Shown here: positions 45,515 through 54,902 of the stretch, piece after piece | How positions within the stretch are numbered: position 1 is the first letter of the stretch | Layout of the letters: every line of letters begins with the position of its first letter | Source of the DNA: Bdellovibrio sp. 28-41-41 | Lineage (GTDB): Bacteria; Bdellovibrionota; Bdellovibrionia; Bdellovibrionales; Bdellovibrionaceae | Direction of reading: 5' to 3' | DNA length: 64,000 nt | Assembly: GCA_002256935.1 (NCBI GenBank) | Contig: NCGL01000001.1 | Span: 62,001-126,000 of the forward strand | The notes under the pieces: model-generated | What the model saw: the letters and a program-made list of their open reading frames with translations, nothing else | Database searches by the model: none | Told to the model about the DNA's origin: nothing | Program-made: the position numbers and the translations under genes

Positions 45515-46678
45515 TTAGCCTTTAGCCGCTGCAACTGCTTTTTTGGCTGCATCTGTTAAGTCATCTGCGGGAGTGATATTTAAACCGCTTTCTTTTAATA
45601 ATTTCTTACCTAATTCTACGTTTGTACCTTCAAGACGAACAACCAAAGGAACTTTTAATCCTACTTCTTTAGAAGCAGCGATAACACCTTCAGCAATAAC
45701 GTCACACTTCATGATACCACCGAAGATATTCACTAGGATCGCTTTTACATTAGGATCTTTTAGAATAATTTTGAATGCTGCTGTTACTTTCTCTTTGTTA
45801 GCGCCCCCGCCCACATCAAGGAAGTTCGCTGGTTGGCCGCCGTGCAATTGGATAATATCCAAAGTCGACATCGCTAAACCCGCACCGTTCACTAGGCAAC
45901 CCACAGAGCCATTCAATTTGATGAACGCTAAGTCAAATTTTGAGGCTTCAATTTCTGCTGGATCTTCTTCAGCTAGATCGCGCAATTCCATAACTTCTGG
46001 ATGACGGTAAAGAGCATTTGAATCGAAATTCATTTTTGCATCTAAAGCAAGAACATCGCCTTCTTTAGTAACAACTAAAGGATTGATCTCTGCACTTGAG
46101 CAATCAGATTGAATAAATGCTTGGTATAAACCAACAAAGAACTTAGTCGCTTTAGAAACGATCTCTGGTGCCATTCCGATTTCGAAAGCCAATTGACGAG
46201 CTTGAAAACCAGCTAAGCCAACCACCGGATCAATGGTTACTTTTTTAATTTTTTCTGGACTATGTTCAGCGACTTCTTCGATGTCTACGCCACCTTCAGA
46301 AGATGCCATCATCGTCACGCGACCAGTAACGCGGTCAACAAGACACGCCACATAGTATTCTTTTAGAATGTTGCAACCTTGTTCGATAAAAACTTTTTGT
46401 ACAAGTTTACCTTCAGGGCCTGTTTGATGAGTGACTAATGTCATTCCGATCATTTTTTTTGTGAAATCTTTAACTTCGTCTAAAGATTTTGCGACTTTTA
46501 CACCGCCACCTTTACCGCGACCACCAGCATGAATTTGAGCTTTGACAACCCAAACTGTGCCGCCAATTTCTTTGGCTGCCTGAACTGCATCGTCGGCATT
46601 AAATGCTACTTTGCCTTTCAGCGTAGCTACGTTAAATTTTCTCAAGATTTCTTTTGCTTGATACTCGTGAATGTTCAT
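45515..46678 (-). CDS. sucC: Succinyl-CoA synthetase subunit beta
   Basis: Nucleotide-binding subunit of succinyl-CoA ligase. The 387-residue protein starts [15 protein letters not shown] and has an ATP-grasp domain with [17 protein letters not shown] (about 45-61). The succinate-binding GGxANFLD-type motif reads [14 protein letters not shown] and the C-terminal region includes [11 protein letters not shown]. It leads the minus-strand run sucC-sucD-ndk and diverges from the lone ABC ATPase gene at 46794. Confidence 0.97.
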   Translation of the reverse strand: MNIHEYQAKEILRKFNVATLKGKVAFNADDAVQAAKEIGGTVWVVKAQIHAGGRGKGGGVKVAKSLDEVKDFTKKMIGMTLVTHQTGPEGKLVQKVFIEQGCNILKEYYVACLVDRVTGRVTMMASSEGGVDIEEVAEHSPEKIKKVTIDPVVGLAGFQARQLAFEIGMAPEIVSKATKFFVGLYQAFIQSDCSSAEINPLVVTKEGDVLALDAKMNFDSNALYRHPEVMELRDLAEEDPAEIEASKFDLAFIKLNGSVGCLVNGAGLAMSTLDIIQLHGGQPANFLDVGGGANKEKVTAAFKIILKDPNVKAILVNIFGGIMKCDVIAEGVIAASKEVGLKVPLVVRLEGTNVELGKKLLKESGLNITPADDLTDAAKKAVAAAKG

Positions 46679-46712
46679 TCGTTTTCACTCCTACATTTGG
46701 TCAAAATCACGT

Positions 46713-46743
46713 TTGACATTTTCTCTTTTAGAATCGGTAATAT
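46713..46743 (+). promoter_or_regulatory. Candidate promoter before the lone MlaF-like gene
   Basis: Perfect -35 box TTGACA at 46713-46718 and TAATAT at 46738-46743, with a 19-base spacer (longer than ideal). It lies in the 115 bp divergent gap between sucC and the ABC ATPase. Confidence 0.35.
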
Positions 46744-46793
46744 ATCTAATCTGAAAATGTGAATTCTTACAAGTCAGGTTGAGGCGAGTCATA

Positions 46794-47564
46794 GTGAATC
46801 CATTGATAGAACTGCGAAATTTATCTGTCCGGTTTGATGATCAGGACGTGTTAAAAAATGTAGCACTGGCTATTCAGCCAGGGGAAAGTTTTGGCCTTGT
46901 GGGCCCCAGCGGCCAGGGGAAAACTCTGCTTTTGAAATTGATCGCTGGCCTTATCGAGCCAACGTCAGGAAACGTATTCATCGAGGGTAAAACCTGGCAG
47001 GAGCGTTCAGATGCAGATAAACTCGTTTTGCTGAAGAAAATGGGGATGCTTTTCCAAAAAAATGCTCTGTTTGATTCACTGACATGCTTAGAAAATATTA
47101 GTTTTGCGTTAAGAGAAAACACTAAAAAATCAGAACAGGAAATTACAGAAATCGGGGAGCACTACCTAAACGCGGTGGGTATCAGTCACGCTCGCAATTT
47201 GCTTCCGGACGAAATCAGCGGTGGGATGCAAAAGCGCCTAGGAATTGCGAGGGCTTTAGCTCTAGATCCCAAAATCGTATTGTATGATGATCCTACTGCG
47301 GGTTTAGATCCGATCACTTCAAAGAAAATCATAGATTTGATTGAGGATTTAAAAGTTAAAAATAAGTCCACGATCGTGGTCATCTCAAATGATATGAATC
47401 GAGTTTATCAAATCGCGGATAAGATCGGAATGGTCTATCAAACAGATTTAATTTTAACGGGAACGGTTGAGGAAACTAAAAAGTTTGATCACCCTGCTGT
47501 TCAGCAATTTATAAAAGGGGACATCAATGGTCCCCTTACGGCTAATCGGCTTCAGGATCTATAG
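46794..47564 (+). CDS. Lone MlaF-like ABC transporter ATPase
   Basis: ATPase of the MlaF/Ttg2A family, which powers lipid transport between the inner membrane and an MCE protein. The GTG at 46794 (256 residues) is chosen because GAGG precedes it; a TTG at 46779 is in frame. It has Walker A GPSGQGKTLL, signature ISGGMQKRLGIARAL and Walker B KIVLYDDPTAGLDP. No permease lies next to it; the full Mla operon with its own ATPase starts 3.5 kb downstream. Its last 23 bp overlap the convergent 926-residue gene. Confidence 0.8.
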   Translation: MNPLIELRNLSVRFDDQDVLKNVALAIQPGESFGLVGPSGQGKTLLLKLIAGLIEPTSGNVFIEGKTWQERSDADKLVLLKKMGMLFQKNALFDSLTCLENISFALRENTKKSEQEITEIGEHYLNAVGISHARNLLPDEISGGMQKRLGIARALALDPKIVLYDDPTAGLDPITSKKIIDLIEDLKVKNKSTIVVISNDMNRVYQIADKIGMVYQTDLILTGTVEETKKFDHPAVQQFIKGDINGPLTANRLQDL

Positions 47565-50322
47565 GGATACCATATTTTACCGCCGGATCATCAGATGCCG
47601 GTACGGGTGCTGCTGAATCTTTCGGTTTGATTCTGGCCAATGCACGATCACGTTCTGTGTTGATTTGAGTGATCAGCTCTCCCAGCGCTTCTTTCGCTTC
47701 AGCTTCGAATTCGGTCCCCGCGCTGTTTTCAACTGTTTTTACTTTTACCCTGAGCTCATCTGCACGATCTAATATTTCCGCTTCCGTTTTCAATTTAGAA
47801 AATTCGTTGCGAATAGAATTCGGCGTTTCAGTCAGTTTTTGAACCACTATAGCAGAAGCTTTGATCGTATCCAGGTCATACCGTTGTCCTTTGGCGGCGT
47901 CGGATGTTTGTTCGATTTGCTTGTTAGTCGTCACTGAGCCGATATCTGAATAAATTGAGCGTTCTAATACAAGGCCAACGGCGCCGGCTGCTGTCAGAGG
48001 CGCACCCCGTTCCTTTAAAACGAATGTTGAGGGATTTGTATTCGGAGTAGAAATATACCGAGTGTTAAATCGAGTGGCTGTTCCCGTTGCCGAGTTTTCA
48101 GTGACACGAACAATATCATGCATAGCATGAGCTTGCTCAGCGTTAATTAGTCCCTTTTTATAGAGATTTTCAATTTCGCCATGTCTTCGTAGCGCATCCT
48201 TAGAAATGGCACGGTTACTTTGATTAGCCCAAACCGATGAGCGTGCTGTGGCTGCTGGATTAGCCGCCGCCGCATTGGCACGAGCTCGCGCCTCAAATGT
48301 CTGAACACTATCAATTTGCTGTTGAAGGGTTTTATTAATTTTCGTAGTCGAGTTCGTAATAGCTTTAATGTCTACCTTAGGAATGCTATTGATGAACGAT
48401 TCTGCTGTATTGGTGAAGCCCGAAGTAGTTGTGGATGCAGTAGCCGTACCCACAACCGCTGTTGATCCCGTAGAGCCTGCTGTGCTGGCTGGTGCCGTCG
48501 GGATAGTAGTGTCGATAGCTTTCGTCGTAGCCGCCGTTAGATCTGCCGGCGCAACACCTGTTGCCGCCGTACGAGCTGCGGCTCCAGCCGATGTTGAGGC
48601 CACTTTCTTTTCTGGCACTCCCAGACGCGCACGAATTCTTATTAGTGCATCGTCAATATTATCTAAAATTTCTCGCGCTTGGTCTGATGGTAGTTTTGCT
48701 GCTCTCGCACGACGAACTTTTGCCGCGTCTTCAATAATCTGCATTTGTTGACTTGGCGATTTACCCTTCAGTCTTGATGGTTTTACAAAGAGACTTTCTG
48801 GGGCATCCACCGCGCGTGTGCCACGTGTCGCGTACATCGCTTTATATTCTGAACTTCTAAATGCACGAATACTTTTTTCGATTTTGCCCATAGATTTAGC
48901 TGTCATACCAGCCCCTGAAGATGCGACAGAAGTGGCTCTTGAGCTAGTTTGAATTGCAGCTGTGGCGCCGGCTGAAGTCGCTGTTTCGGTAGCGGCGACT
49001 GTCACCGAGGCGTTTGGACCCCAACCGGGTTCAATACGATTCGTAAGACTTTGTCTTGTGATGCCCTCTTTCTCTCTTAATTTGCGGACGCGCGCTGCAA
49101 CCGATTTACTAAAATCCGCTACCGGTTTTAATGCCGCCGCTAAATGTGAGGCGGACCTTTTGGCAGCCGCACGCGTAGCTGTTGAAGTGGCAGTGGTTGT
49201 TCCTTTGCCAGTTGTTTTCTTCAGTTTAGAAGCCATTTGAGCTATTTTAGGATTGGAAGTAACCATGCCTTTAGCGATGGCCGCCATATCTTTAACCCCG
49301 GCTTTCATTAGTTGAGCTAAAAATCCTGCGCCTTTAGCAACGCCTCCACCGACAATGAAATCAACGGCGATACTCGAGGCTAATTTACAGGCTTGATCTA
49401 ATTTGTACTGACCGGTAAAGCAGCTGGTAGACGCCGTAAATTGATTTCCCATTTGTTCCATCATTGCTTCTAACAAAGATAAAACGGCATCTTTTAGTTT
49501 TGAGACTTCGAGGTTCCGAATCATTCTCCATGTTTCAGTATTTGTTCCAACTTCCCAAAGTGCTTTTGCAGTTTTAAACCACTTCATTACCGCTTCAGCA
49601 ATCCCAAGTGCAACATTTTTTATGCAACCGCCGACCCCCGACGAAAATCCTTTAACCTGATTTCCAGGACGCGTTCTTTTGTAACATTCTTTTTGAAGTT
49701 CAGTGTCGTTCATGTCACCAAACTCAACCGTATAGAAGCCGCGTAAAACTTTATAAGCCGCGCCGTCATCGGTGTTACAGCATTTATCACTATTGTTGGC
49801 GCCAAGTTCTTCAGTAAACTCTTGTATATTAGTTAAAGTCTTAATGGATTCGCATGACTTAACACCATTTTTTTCTACACATTCTGTTGTCAGTTTTTTA
49901 ATTCGACTTGCCGATCGATCGATAAGGGTTTTGCTGGCGTGGAACTTCTCCCAAAGGTCATCATCGCAACCAGGCGGCTTTATACTTGGAACCTCGCCAT
50001 TGTCTCCTGCACACGTTGATCTGGCTAAACGACCAACCCAATACTCGGTTGCATCTTCATGAGCTTTTTTGTGAAGCAAACTTAAACATTCAAAGTTTTT
50101 TACTTGGGGTGGCTGGCCGCTCAACAATTCATTTTCTAGAGCGCCGACAATTCTGTCAAAATTATAAGTTTTTCCACCGGCAGAAGGATTATTTAAAGAA
50201 CCTGCGACGACAAATTTCTTCACATCAATAACGCTATCGCATTCTTCACGATTATAGACATCGGCAGCGTAGGATACGAAAGACGTTAAAAATAATGATA
50301 GTAAAATTGCGGTTTTCAACAT
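47542..50322 (-). CDS. Large exported Ala/Thr-rich protein of unknown function
   Basis: A 926-residue protein with a signal peptide (about 1-19, cleaved after SYA). A Cys-rich N-terminal domain covers about 25-300, with at least ten Cys including the pair KCCNTDD. A Gly/Ala hydrophobic stretch lies near 315-335 (FIVGGGVAKGAGFLAQL). Long Ala/Thr/Ser-rich linkers with scattered basic helices follow (about 350-720), then a helical C-terminus rich in charged residues. No enzymatic motif is seen. The stop/start overlap TAATG with the upstream 50879 gene means the two are translated together. The layout is that of a large surface or secreted protein. Confidence 0.65.
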   Translation of the reverse strand: MLKTAILLSLFLTSFVSYAADVYNREECDSVIDVKKFVVAGSLNNPSAGGKTYNFDRIVGALENELLSGQPPQVKNFECLSLLHKKAHEDATEYWVGRLARSTCAGDNGEVPSIKPPGCDDDLWEKFHASKTLIDRSASRIKKLTTECVEKNGVKSCESIKTLTNIQEFTEELGANNSDKCCNTDDGAAYKVLRGFYTVEFGDMNDTELQKECYKRTRPGNQVKGFSSGVGGCIKNVALGIAEAVMKWFKTAKALWEVGTNTETWRMIRNLEVSKLKDAVLSLLEAMMEQMGNQFTASTSCFTGQYKLDQACKLASSIAVDFIVGGGVAKGAGFLAQLMKAGVKDMAAIAKGMVTSNPKIAQMASKLKKTTGKGTTTATSTATRAAAKRSASHLAAALKPVADFSKSVAARVRKLREKEGITRQSLTNRIEPGWGPNASVTVAATETATSAGATAAIQTSSRATSVASSGAGMTAKSMGKIEKSIRAFRSSEYKAMYATRGTRAVDAPESLFVKPSRLKGKSPSQQMQIIEDAAKVRRARAAKLPSDQAREILDNIDDALIRIRARLGVPEKKVASTSAGAAARTAATGVAPADLTAATTKAIDTTIPTAPASTAGSTGSTAVVGTATASTTTSGFTNTAESFINSIPKVDIKAITNSTTKINKTLQQQIDSVQTFEARARANAAAANPAATARSSVWANQSNRAISKDALRRHGEIENLYKKGLINAEQAHAMHDIVRVTENSATGTATRFNTRYISTPNTNPSTFVLKERGAPLTAAGAVGLVLERSIYSDIGSVTTNKQIEQTSDAAKGQRYDLDTIKASAIVVQKLTETPNSIRNEFSKLKTEAEILDRADELRVKVKTVENSAGTEFEAEAKEALGELITQINTERDRALARIKPKDSAAPVPASDDPAVKYGIPIDPEAD

Positions 50323-50879
50323 TATTTTATCTCCGATTTAAACGTGACGTTTTCGAATTCAGCTCGGGCTTTCTTTACCAAACCGGCATTAGACTTAGCC
50401 GTCCAATCTAGCGTCATTAGAATAAACCCATAAGGCGTCATGTAATATTTTTCGATGAAATGTTTTTTCTGCGAATCTTCCGTGAAACTACCACTTAGCT
50501 CCAAAATAATTTCTTTGTCAGATTTTTTTTCCAATTTCTTTTCAGCGGTCCAATTTTTAACACCTGAAATTTTGTGAACTGTTTTCTTTCCACCGATTAG
50601 TTCTTCAAATATTTTTTCTTTATCCATAGTATTCACTGTTTCCCATAAAAATTCATTACCAACCTGAACAGAAGCTAAACGTAAACCTTCCGTTTCATCT
50701 AGATTATAAACTTGCATACCAGAAACGATATCTTCACCCGTTGATTGCTTCCAATTTAATTTTGACGGAAGCGCGTACGAAAGGATGGCTTTTTTCCCTT
50801 CACTTCTACTGGTTTCAGACGAAACGTTAAAACTTAAAAAAAGCACGATAAAAATTGTAAAAAATGTTTTCATATCCAT
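50322..50879 (-). CDS. Exported hypothetical protein, partner of the 926-residue protein
   Basis: Function unknown. The 185-residue protein has a signal peptide (about 1-21, FTIFIVLFLSFNVSSE). The mature part is lysine- and glutamate-rich with beta-like segments (VHKISGVKNWTAEKKLEKK, EIILELSGSFTED, YYMTPYGFILMTLDW). Its TAA shares one base with the next gene's ATG, and the next gene has GGAGAT within this one. Upstream spacing of 174 bp to the divergent mla operon leaves room for promoters of both. Confidence 0.6.
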   Translation of the reverse strand: MDMKTFFTIFIVLFLSFNVSSETSRSEGKKAILSYALPSKLNWKQSTGEDIVSGMQVYNLDETEGLRLASVQVGNEFLWETVNTMDKEKIFEELIGGKKTVHKISGVKNWTAEKKLEKKSDKEIILELSGSFTEDSQKKHFIEKYYMTPYGFILMTLDWTAKSNAGLVKKARAEFENVTFKSEIK

Positions 50880-51012
50880 AGCTTATCTAGTTTTCGGTCT
50901 ATTTAGAATATTATGAATTGTTTCTGTGAAAATTAGGACATCAGCCAAGGACATTTTCAGGACTAACTTCTACGGACAAAGGTGCGTATTTTCTGATGTT
51001 CAATACAATACT

Positions 51013-51041
51013 TTGAAGCTGCTGATTTAATTTTTTATCCT
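51013..51041 (+). promoter_or_regulatory. Candidate promoter of the mla operon
   Basis: -35 TTGAAG (51013-51018), a 17-base spacer and -10 TATCCT (51036-51041), 12 bp before the mlaF start. The leader would be nearly absent, so translation may start close to the transcript end. Read by eye only. Confidence 0.35.
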
Positions 51042-51053
51042 ATAGGCTAACGC

Positions 51054-51788
51054 ATGATTAAGTATAAGAAATTAGTGAAATCATTTGGAACCCGAACGGT
51101 GTTAAAGGGGATCGACCTGCATATAAAAGCAGGCGAGATCGTTTTTATATTGGGGACCTCTGGAACTGGAAAGTCTGTTCTACTGAAAAACACAGTAGGC
51201 TTGATGAAGCCAGACTCTGGTGAAATTTGGATTGATGGAGAAAACGTATCTAATTTCTCGGAACAACAGTTTTTGCCCATTCGAAAAAAGTGCGGAATGG
51301 TGTTTCAGCATCCGGCGCTATTTGACTCTTTAACTATCTATGAAAATATCGCTTTCGGACTAAGGAAACATTTTAACTTAGACGAAACCGAGATTTTGAA
51401 GCGTGTGGAACAGGCGTTAAGTCTTGTGAATCTAGAAAACATACTGACTAAACGGCCAGGTGAAATTTCATACGGAATGCAAAAGCGAGTTAGCTTGGCT
51501 AGGACAGTTGTTTTGCAGCCAAAAGTACTGCTTTTTGACGAGCCAACGACAGGTTTAGACCCCGTAACTACAAATTCTATTAATACATTAATTCAAAACT
51601 TATCTCGAAAACTAAATACGACATCGATGGTGGTTAGCCATGATATGCAGTGTGCGCTTAAGATTGCGGACCATATTGTAGTTTTAGATCAGGGGCAGAT
51701 TGTAGATCAAGGAACTCCAAAACAATTGCTACAGTCTCAGGTTCCCCTTGTTCGTGATTTTCTAGCGGAAGCCCGGGATTTATTATGA
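51054..51788 (+). CDS. mlaF: MlaF-type ABC transporter ATPase
   Basis: ATPase for MCE-type lipid transport. In 244 residues it has Walker A GTSGTGKSVL, Walker B VLLFDEPTTGLDP and the H-loop VVSHDM. The ABC signature reads ISYGMQKRVSLART, with Tyr where Gly is usual (SGGMQ), a notable deviation. It is the first gene of mlaF-mlaE-mlaE-mlaD with an ATGA overlap to the first permease. Family members move phospholipids at the outer membrane; direction and cargo are not readable here. Confidence 0.88.
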   Translation: MIKYKKLVKSFGTRTVLKGIDLHIKAGEIVFILGTSGTGKSVLLKNTVGLMKPDSGEIWIDGENVSNFSEQQFLPIRKKCGMVFQHPALFDSLTIYENIAFGLRKHFNLDETEILKRVEQALSLVNLENILTKRPGEISYGMQKRVSLARTVVLQPKVLLFDEPTTGLDPVTTNSINTLIQNLSRKLNTTSMVVSHDMQCALKIADHIVVLDQGQIVDQGTPKQLLQSQVPLVRDFLAEARDLL

Positions 51789-52558
51789 AATCGACCGCAC
51801 TATTTTTTAATCGTTTGGGCGAAATTATGCTGTTTTTGAAGGACGTACTGACGACATTGTGGGTGCGTCCTTGCCGACTAGAATTAGTAATGGAACAAAT
51901 TTGGCACGTCACCGTTCAAAGTTTTCCGACAACAGCCATGGCCGGATTTTTTGTCGGCGGAATTATGACGGTTCAGTTTTCGATGCAAGTGAATGAGTTT
52001 GGTGCTGCCGCCTATCTTGGGGGACTAGCCACCAGTGCGACGATCCGGGAAGTTGGACCGATGCTGATCGCATTTATGTTGTCAGGTAAAGTCGGCGCAT
52101 TTACGTCCGCGGAACTGGGAACTATGAAGGTCACGGAACAAATAGATGCGATTCGATGTTTGGGTGCTGATCCTATTCAAGAAATTATTTTGCCTCGATT
52201 TCTGGGAATTATAATCTCGTCATTTTTCTTACTAACGGTTGGTTTGATGTTGTCTGTTATTGGCGGAGCCACTCTAGGAGTTGTTTTTGCGGGAATTAAT
52301 CCACAAGAATATGTGCGCCATATCCCCACTATATTGGGAATTCCATCAATGATTAGCGGACTAATTAAATGTATGTCATATGCCCTGGTACTTGCGACTA
52401 TTTGTACCTACATGGGGTATTTCACTACGGGCGGAGCCAAAGGTGTTGGCCGCGCGGTAGTTAGTACTTCGGTTTTAACCATGGTTTCGATCGTCGTTTT
52501 TGATTGGGGAACCAGCTTTTTAGGACAATTACTGCAGTCCTGGTTTGCGGTAGGATAA
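51785..52558 (+). CDS. mlaE: MlaE-type permease, first copy
   Basis: Inner-membrane permease of the MCE transport system. The 257-residue protein has about five to six helices and conserved MlaE motifs: EVGPMLIAFMLSGKVGAF, ELGTMKVTEQIDAIRCLGAD and LPRFLGIII. It starts within the mlaF stop (4 bp overlap) and ends one base before the second mlaE. MlaE usually works as a homodimer; here two different copies suggest a heterodimer. Confidence 0.9.
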   Translation: MKSTALFFNRLGEIMLFLKDVLTTLWVRPCRLELVMEQIWHVTVQSFPTTAMAGFFVGGIMTVQFSMQVNEFGAAAYLGGLATSATIREVGPMLIAFMLSGKVGAFTSAELGTMKVTEQIDAIRCLGADPIQEIILPRFLGIIISSFFLLTVGLMLSVIGGATLGVVFAGINPQEYVRHIPTILGIPSMISGLIKCMSYALVLATICTYMGYFTTGGAKGVGRAVVSTSVLTMVSIVVFDWGTSFLGQLLQSWFAVG

Positions 52559-53371
52559 ATGACAACAAAGCCGGCAACAAACTTACTGACACACAATCCA
52601 TTCTCGATTTTCGGTCACTTCGTAATTGTTACTTATAAAAATGTGAGCTCATTCATCCAATTGGTAGCTTCAACAATGGTGCAGTTATTTGCGCATCTTC
52701 CCCGCAGAAAAGAGACGATTCAGCAGTTATATTTCGTTGCTAACGGAAGCTTGTGGACTATTGCATTTTGTGTGACGTTTGCATCGATCGTTACTATTTT
52801 AGAGTCGTCTTTCCATATGAAGATCGTTATTCAAAACGATTCCATGGTCCCCGGTTTCGCATCTTTACTTATCTTAAGAGAATTAGGTGCAGTAGTAACG
52901 GCGTTATTGCTGACCTCTAGAATCGGTGCGGGCATGGCGGCTGAAATCGGTTCAATGAAAGTCACTGAACAAATTGATGCTCTTAAAATGTTAGGAATAA
53001 ACCCGGTGCGATTTTTGATTGTTCCGCGGTTGATCGCTTCGACTATTGGCTGTGTATTATTAAGTATCATTGCAAACATGATTTGCATTTTCGCCGCGAT
53101 GATCGTGGCAGATAAGTTCTTGGGATATCCCGTCGGCGTTTTCCTTACAGCGATGAGGCGTTTCGTGGATTTTCAAGATATCGTTTTTGCTTCTATAAAA
53201 GCGTTTTGTTTTGGATTTGTGATTCCATTGGTAAGTTGCTATTTCGGTTTCCATTGTAAAACGGGTGCCGACGGTGTGGGTCGGGCAACCACCCAAAGTG
53301 TAGTCTTTTCTTCAGTGGCGATCATAGTTCTTGATTTTATACTGTCATATACGTTTTCATATTTTTACTAG
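52559..53371 (+). CDS. MlaE-type permease, second copy
   Basis: Second MlaE paralogue, 270 residues, with the same core: LRELGAVVTALLLTSRIGAG, EIGSMKVTEQIDALKMLG and VPRLIAST. An N-terminal extension of about 40 residues precedes the first helix. The start directly follows the first mlaE stop (TAAATG). Sequence divergence from the first copy shows an old duplication rather than a recent repeat. A heterodimeric permease is the simplest reading. Confidence 0.88.
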   Translation: MTTKPATNLLTHNPFSIFGHFVIVTYKNVSSFIQLVASTMVQLFAHLPRRKETIQQLYFVANGSLWTIAFCVTFASIVTILESSFHMKIVIQNDSMVPGFASLLILRELGAVVTALLLTSRIGAGMAAEIGSMKVTEQIDALKMLGINPVRFLIVPRLIASTIGCVLLSIIANMICIFAAMIVADKFLGYPVGVFLTAMRRFVDFQDIVFASIKAFCFGFVIPLVSCYFGFHCKTGADGVGRATTQSVVFSSVAIIVLDFILSYTFSYFY

Positions 53372-53379
53372 GGGAATAA

Positions 53380-54159
53380 ATGAAAGTTGAAACTAAAGTT
53401 GGGTTACTGTCAGTTTGCGCCATCGTTTTGATATTCGTTTTTGCCTATTTAGTCGGTTTGATTTCCCCATTTAGTGATTCTTATAATTTAAATGTAATGT
53501 ATAACTTTGCAGGTGGTATCGAACAAGGGTCACCAGTGCGAGTTATGGGTATTAAAGTAGGGAAAGTTAAAAGCATTACATTTGTTCCTGATTTTAAAAT
53601 GCCAGGCTCTAGCGAGGAAGTGAAGCTGCAGGTGCAAATCTCTGTGGATAAGAAAGCTTGGAAAACAGTCCGCCAAGATTCTAAGTTTTTTATTAATCTT
53701 GCAGGTGTTATCGGAGAAAAATTCTTAGAAGTTTCTCCGGGCGGGTTAGATCAGCCAGAACTTCAGCATAATGGATTCGTTCGCGGTGAAGATCCACCTC
53801 GAATTGACCAGTTAATTTCGCAAAGTTATGGTTTGGCCGGAAAAATAATAGAATTGGTGAACAAAAACGAAGGCTCGATGGGCAGTATTATTTCCCAGAT
53901 GGATAAGCTACTTAGTAATTTCAACAAAACACTGAGTCTGTTGGAAAAAACATCGAAAAATAAAGAAATGGGCCGGTTATTAGATAACTTTGTTAAAATC
54001 AGCGATGATTTGGCTTATTTAACTACCGGGTTACGATCTAAAAAAGCAGAAGAGAGCTATGATTTAATCCATAAATTACTTTTTCGCTTAGAACCGCTTG
54101 ATGGTCCACAAATCCGCAAGTTCCTTCAGCAAGAAGGTATCAAAGCTAAAATTCTGTAG
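53380..54159 (+). CDS. mlaD: MlaD-like MCE-domain protein
   Basis: Periplasmic, membrane-anchored lipid-binding subunit. The 259-residue protein has one N-terminal anchor (about 8-30). A single MCE domain covers about 37-130 (YNFAGGIEQGSPVRVMGIKV, FINLAGVIGEKFLEVSPGG). A helical coiled-coil tail follows (about 140-230), probably forming a hexameric tunnel. It is the last gene in the operon; no mlaB or mlaC is seen, so the partner soluble carrier is elsewhere or absent. Confidence 0.88.
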   Translation: MKVETKVGLLSVCAIVLIFVFAYLVGLISPFSDSYNLNVMYNFAGGIEQGSPVRVMGIKVGKVKSITFVPDFKMPGSSEEVKLQVQISVDKKAWKTVRQDSKFFINLAGVIGEKFLEVSPGGLDQPELQHNGFVRGEDPPRIDQLISQSYGLAGKIIELVNKNEGSMGSIISQMDKLLSNFNKTLSLLEKTSKNKEMGRLLDNFVKISDDLAYLTTGLRSKKAEESYDLIHKLLFRLEPLDGPQIRKFLQQEGIKAKIL

Positions 54160-54263
54160 TCTAAGGCATTTCAGTGAAGTAATCACTGTTTAAGATCATG
54201 ACAGTGGTTGTTTTGCTATTTTCAGCCTATGTTGGCTCCTCATTTTAAAAATAAGGAGCAGCT

Positions 54264-54902
54264 ATGATAAAAAACTTAGTAATCACCAGTCTTTTTGTAG
54301 GTCAGGCGCTATTGGCGGCGGAAGGTGACGTAAGCACAGTCATTAAATTAGCTAACACAGTTAAAAGTGTGGCTCAAACATCCGAAGCATCACAAGAAAA
54401 CATCGATGAAGCCGAAGTTAAACTACGTGAAGCTATTGAGTTATTAACATCAGGATCCTCATCTGGTGGCGGTAGTAGCCACTCTGGCAGCATTGATTTT
54501 GTAGCGTGCTATGATTTCTCTTATCAAAAGTATTATTCAGGGTTGTCTTCAACGGCTGCGGCCGATAAAGCATCGGCAGCTTGTAAAGGTGGCGTGGATT
54601 TAGAAATCACAAAATTCTTATTCGAAAAGTACTACAGTGGCTTGAGCGCTGTAAACGCAATGGATAAATCGGCTGCGGGTTCAGGAAAAAATCTGCGTGG
54701 GAAGTTAACATTAATCAAATTTATGTATGAAAAATACTATTCTGGAATGAGTTCTGTGAATGCGGCCGATAAAGCTGTTGAAGGCGCGGAAAAATTAAAG
54801 AAAAACAGCCTGGGTTGTTTAGAAAAACTATATCCTAACTACTACAGCTCTCAGAGTTCCGTTAATGCTATGAATAGCGCCGTTGCGGGTTGTGCAAAGT
54901 AA
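54264..54902 (+). CDS. Exported YYSG tandem-repeat protein
   Basis: Function unknown. The 212-residue protein has a signal peptide (about 1-19). A helical Glu/Ala region follows (about 22-62), then a Gly/Ser linker (about 63-76). Four imperfect repeats come next, built on KYYSGxSxxNAxDKAxxG. Their YYSG (last YYSS) cores lie at residues 90, 123, 158 and 193, spaced 33-35. Cysteines at 82, 107, 185 and 210 could brace the first and last repeats. The start has AAGGAG, and a 104 bp gap after mlaD suggests its own promoter. No known domain matched from memory. Confidence 0.72.
   Translation: MIKNLVITSLFVGQALLAAEGDVSTVIKLANTVKSVAQTSEASQENIDEAEVKLREAIELLTSGSSSGGGSSHSGSIDFVACYDFSYQKYYSGLSSTAAADKASAACKGGVDLEITKFLFEKYYSGLSAVNAMDKSAAGSGKNLRGKLTLIKFMYEKYYSGMSSVNAADKAVEGAEKLKKNSLGCLEKLYPNYYSSQSSVNAMNSAVAGCAK
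54507..54893 (+). repeat. Four-unit protein repeat in the YYSG gene
   Basis: Repeats of 33-35 codons encoding aromatic, Gly and Ser-rich units with the core YYSG and a following NA-DK motif. The DNA copies are diverged, so this is a protein-level repeat, not recent DNA slippage. Confidence 0.8.

Noticed and set aside
48368-49240. Plus-strand open frames of 127 and 92 codons with Ala/Val-rich translations
   Set aside because: They mirror the Ala/Thr-rich linkers of the 926-residue protein on the other strand; biased codons keep the opposite strand open.
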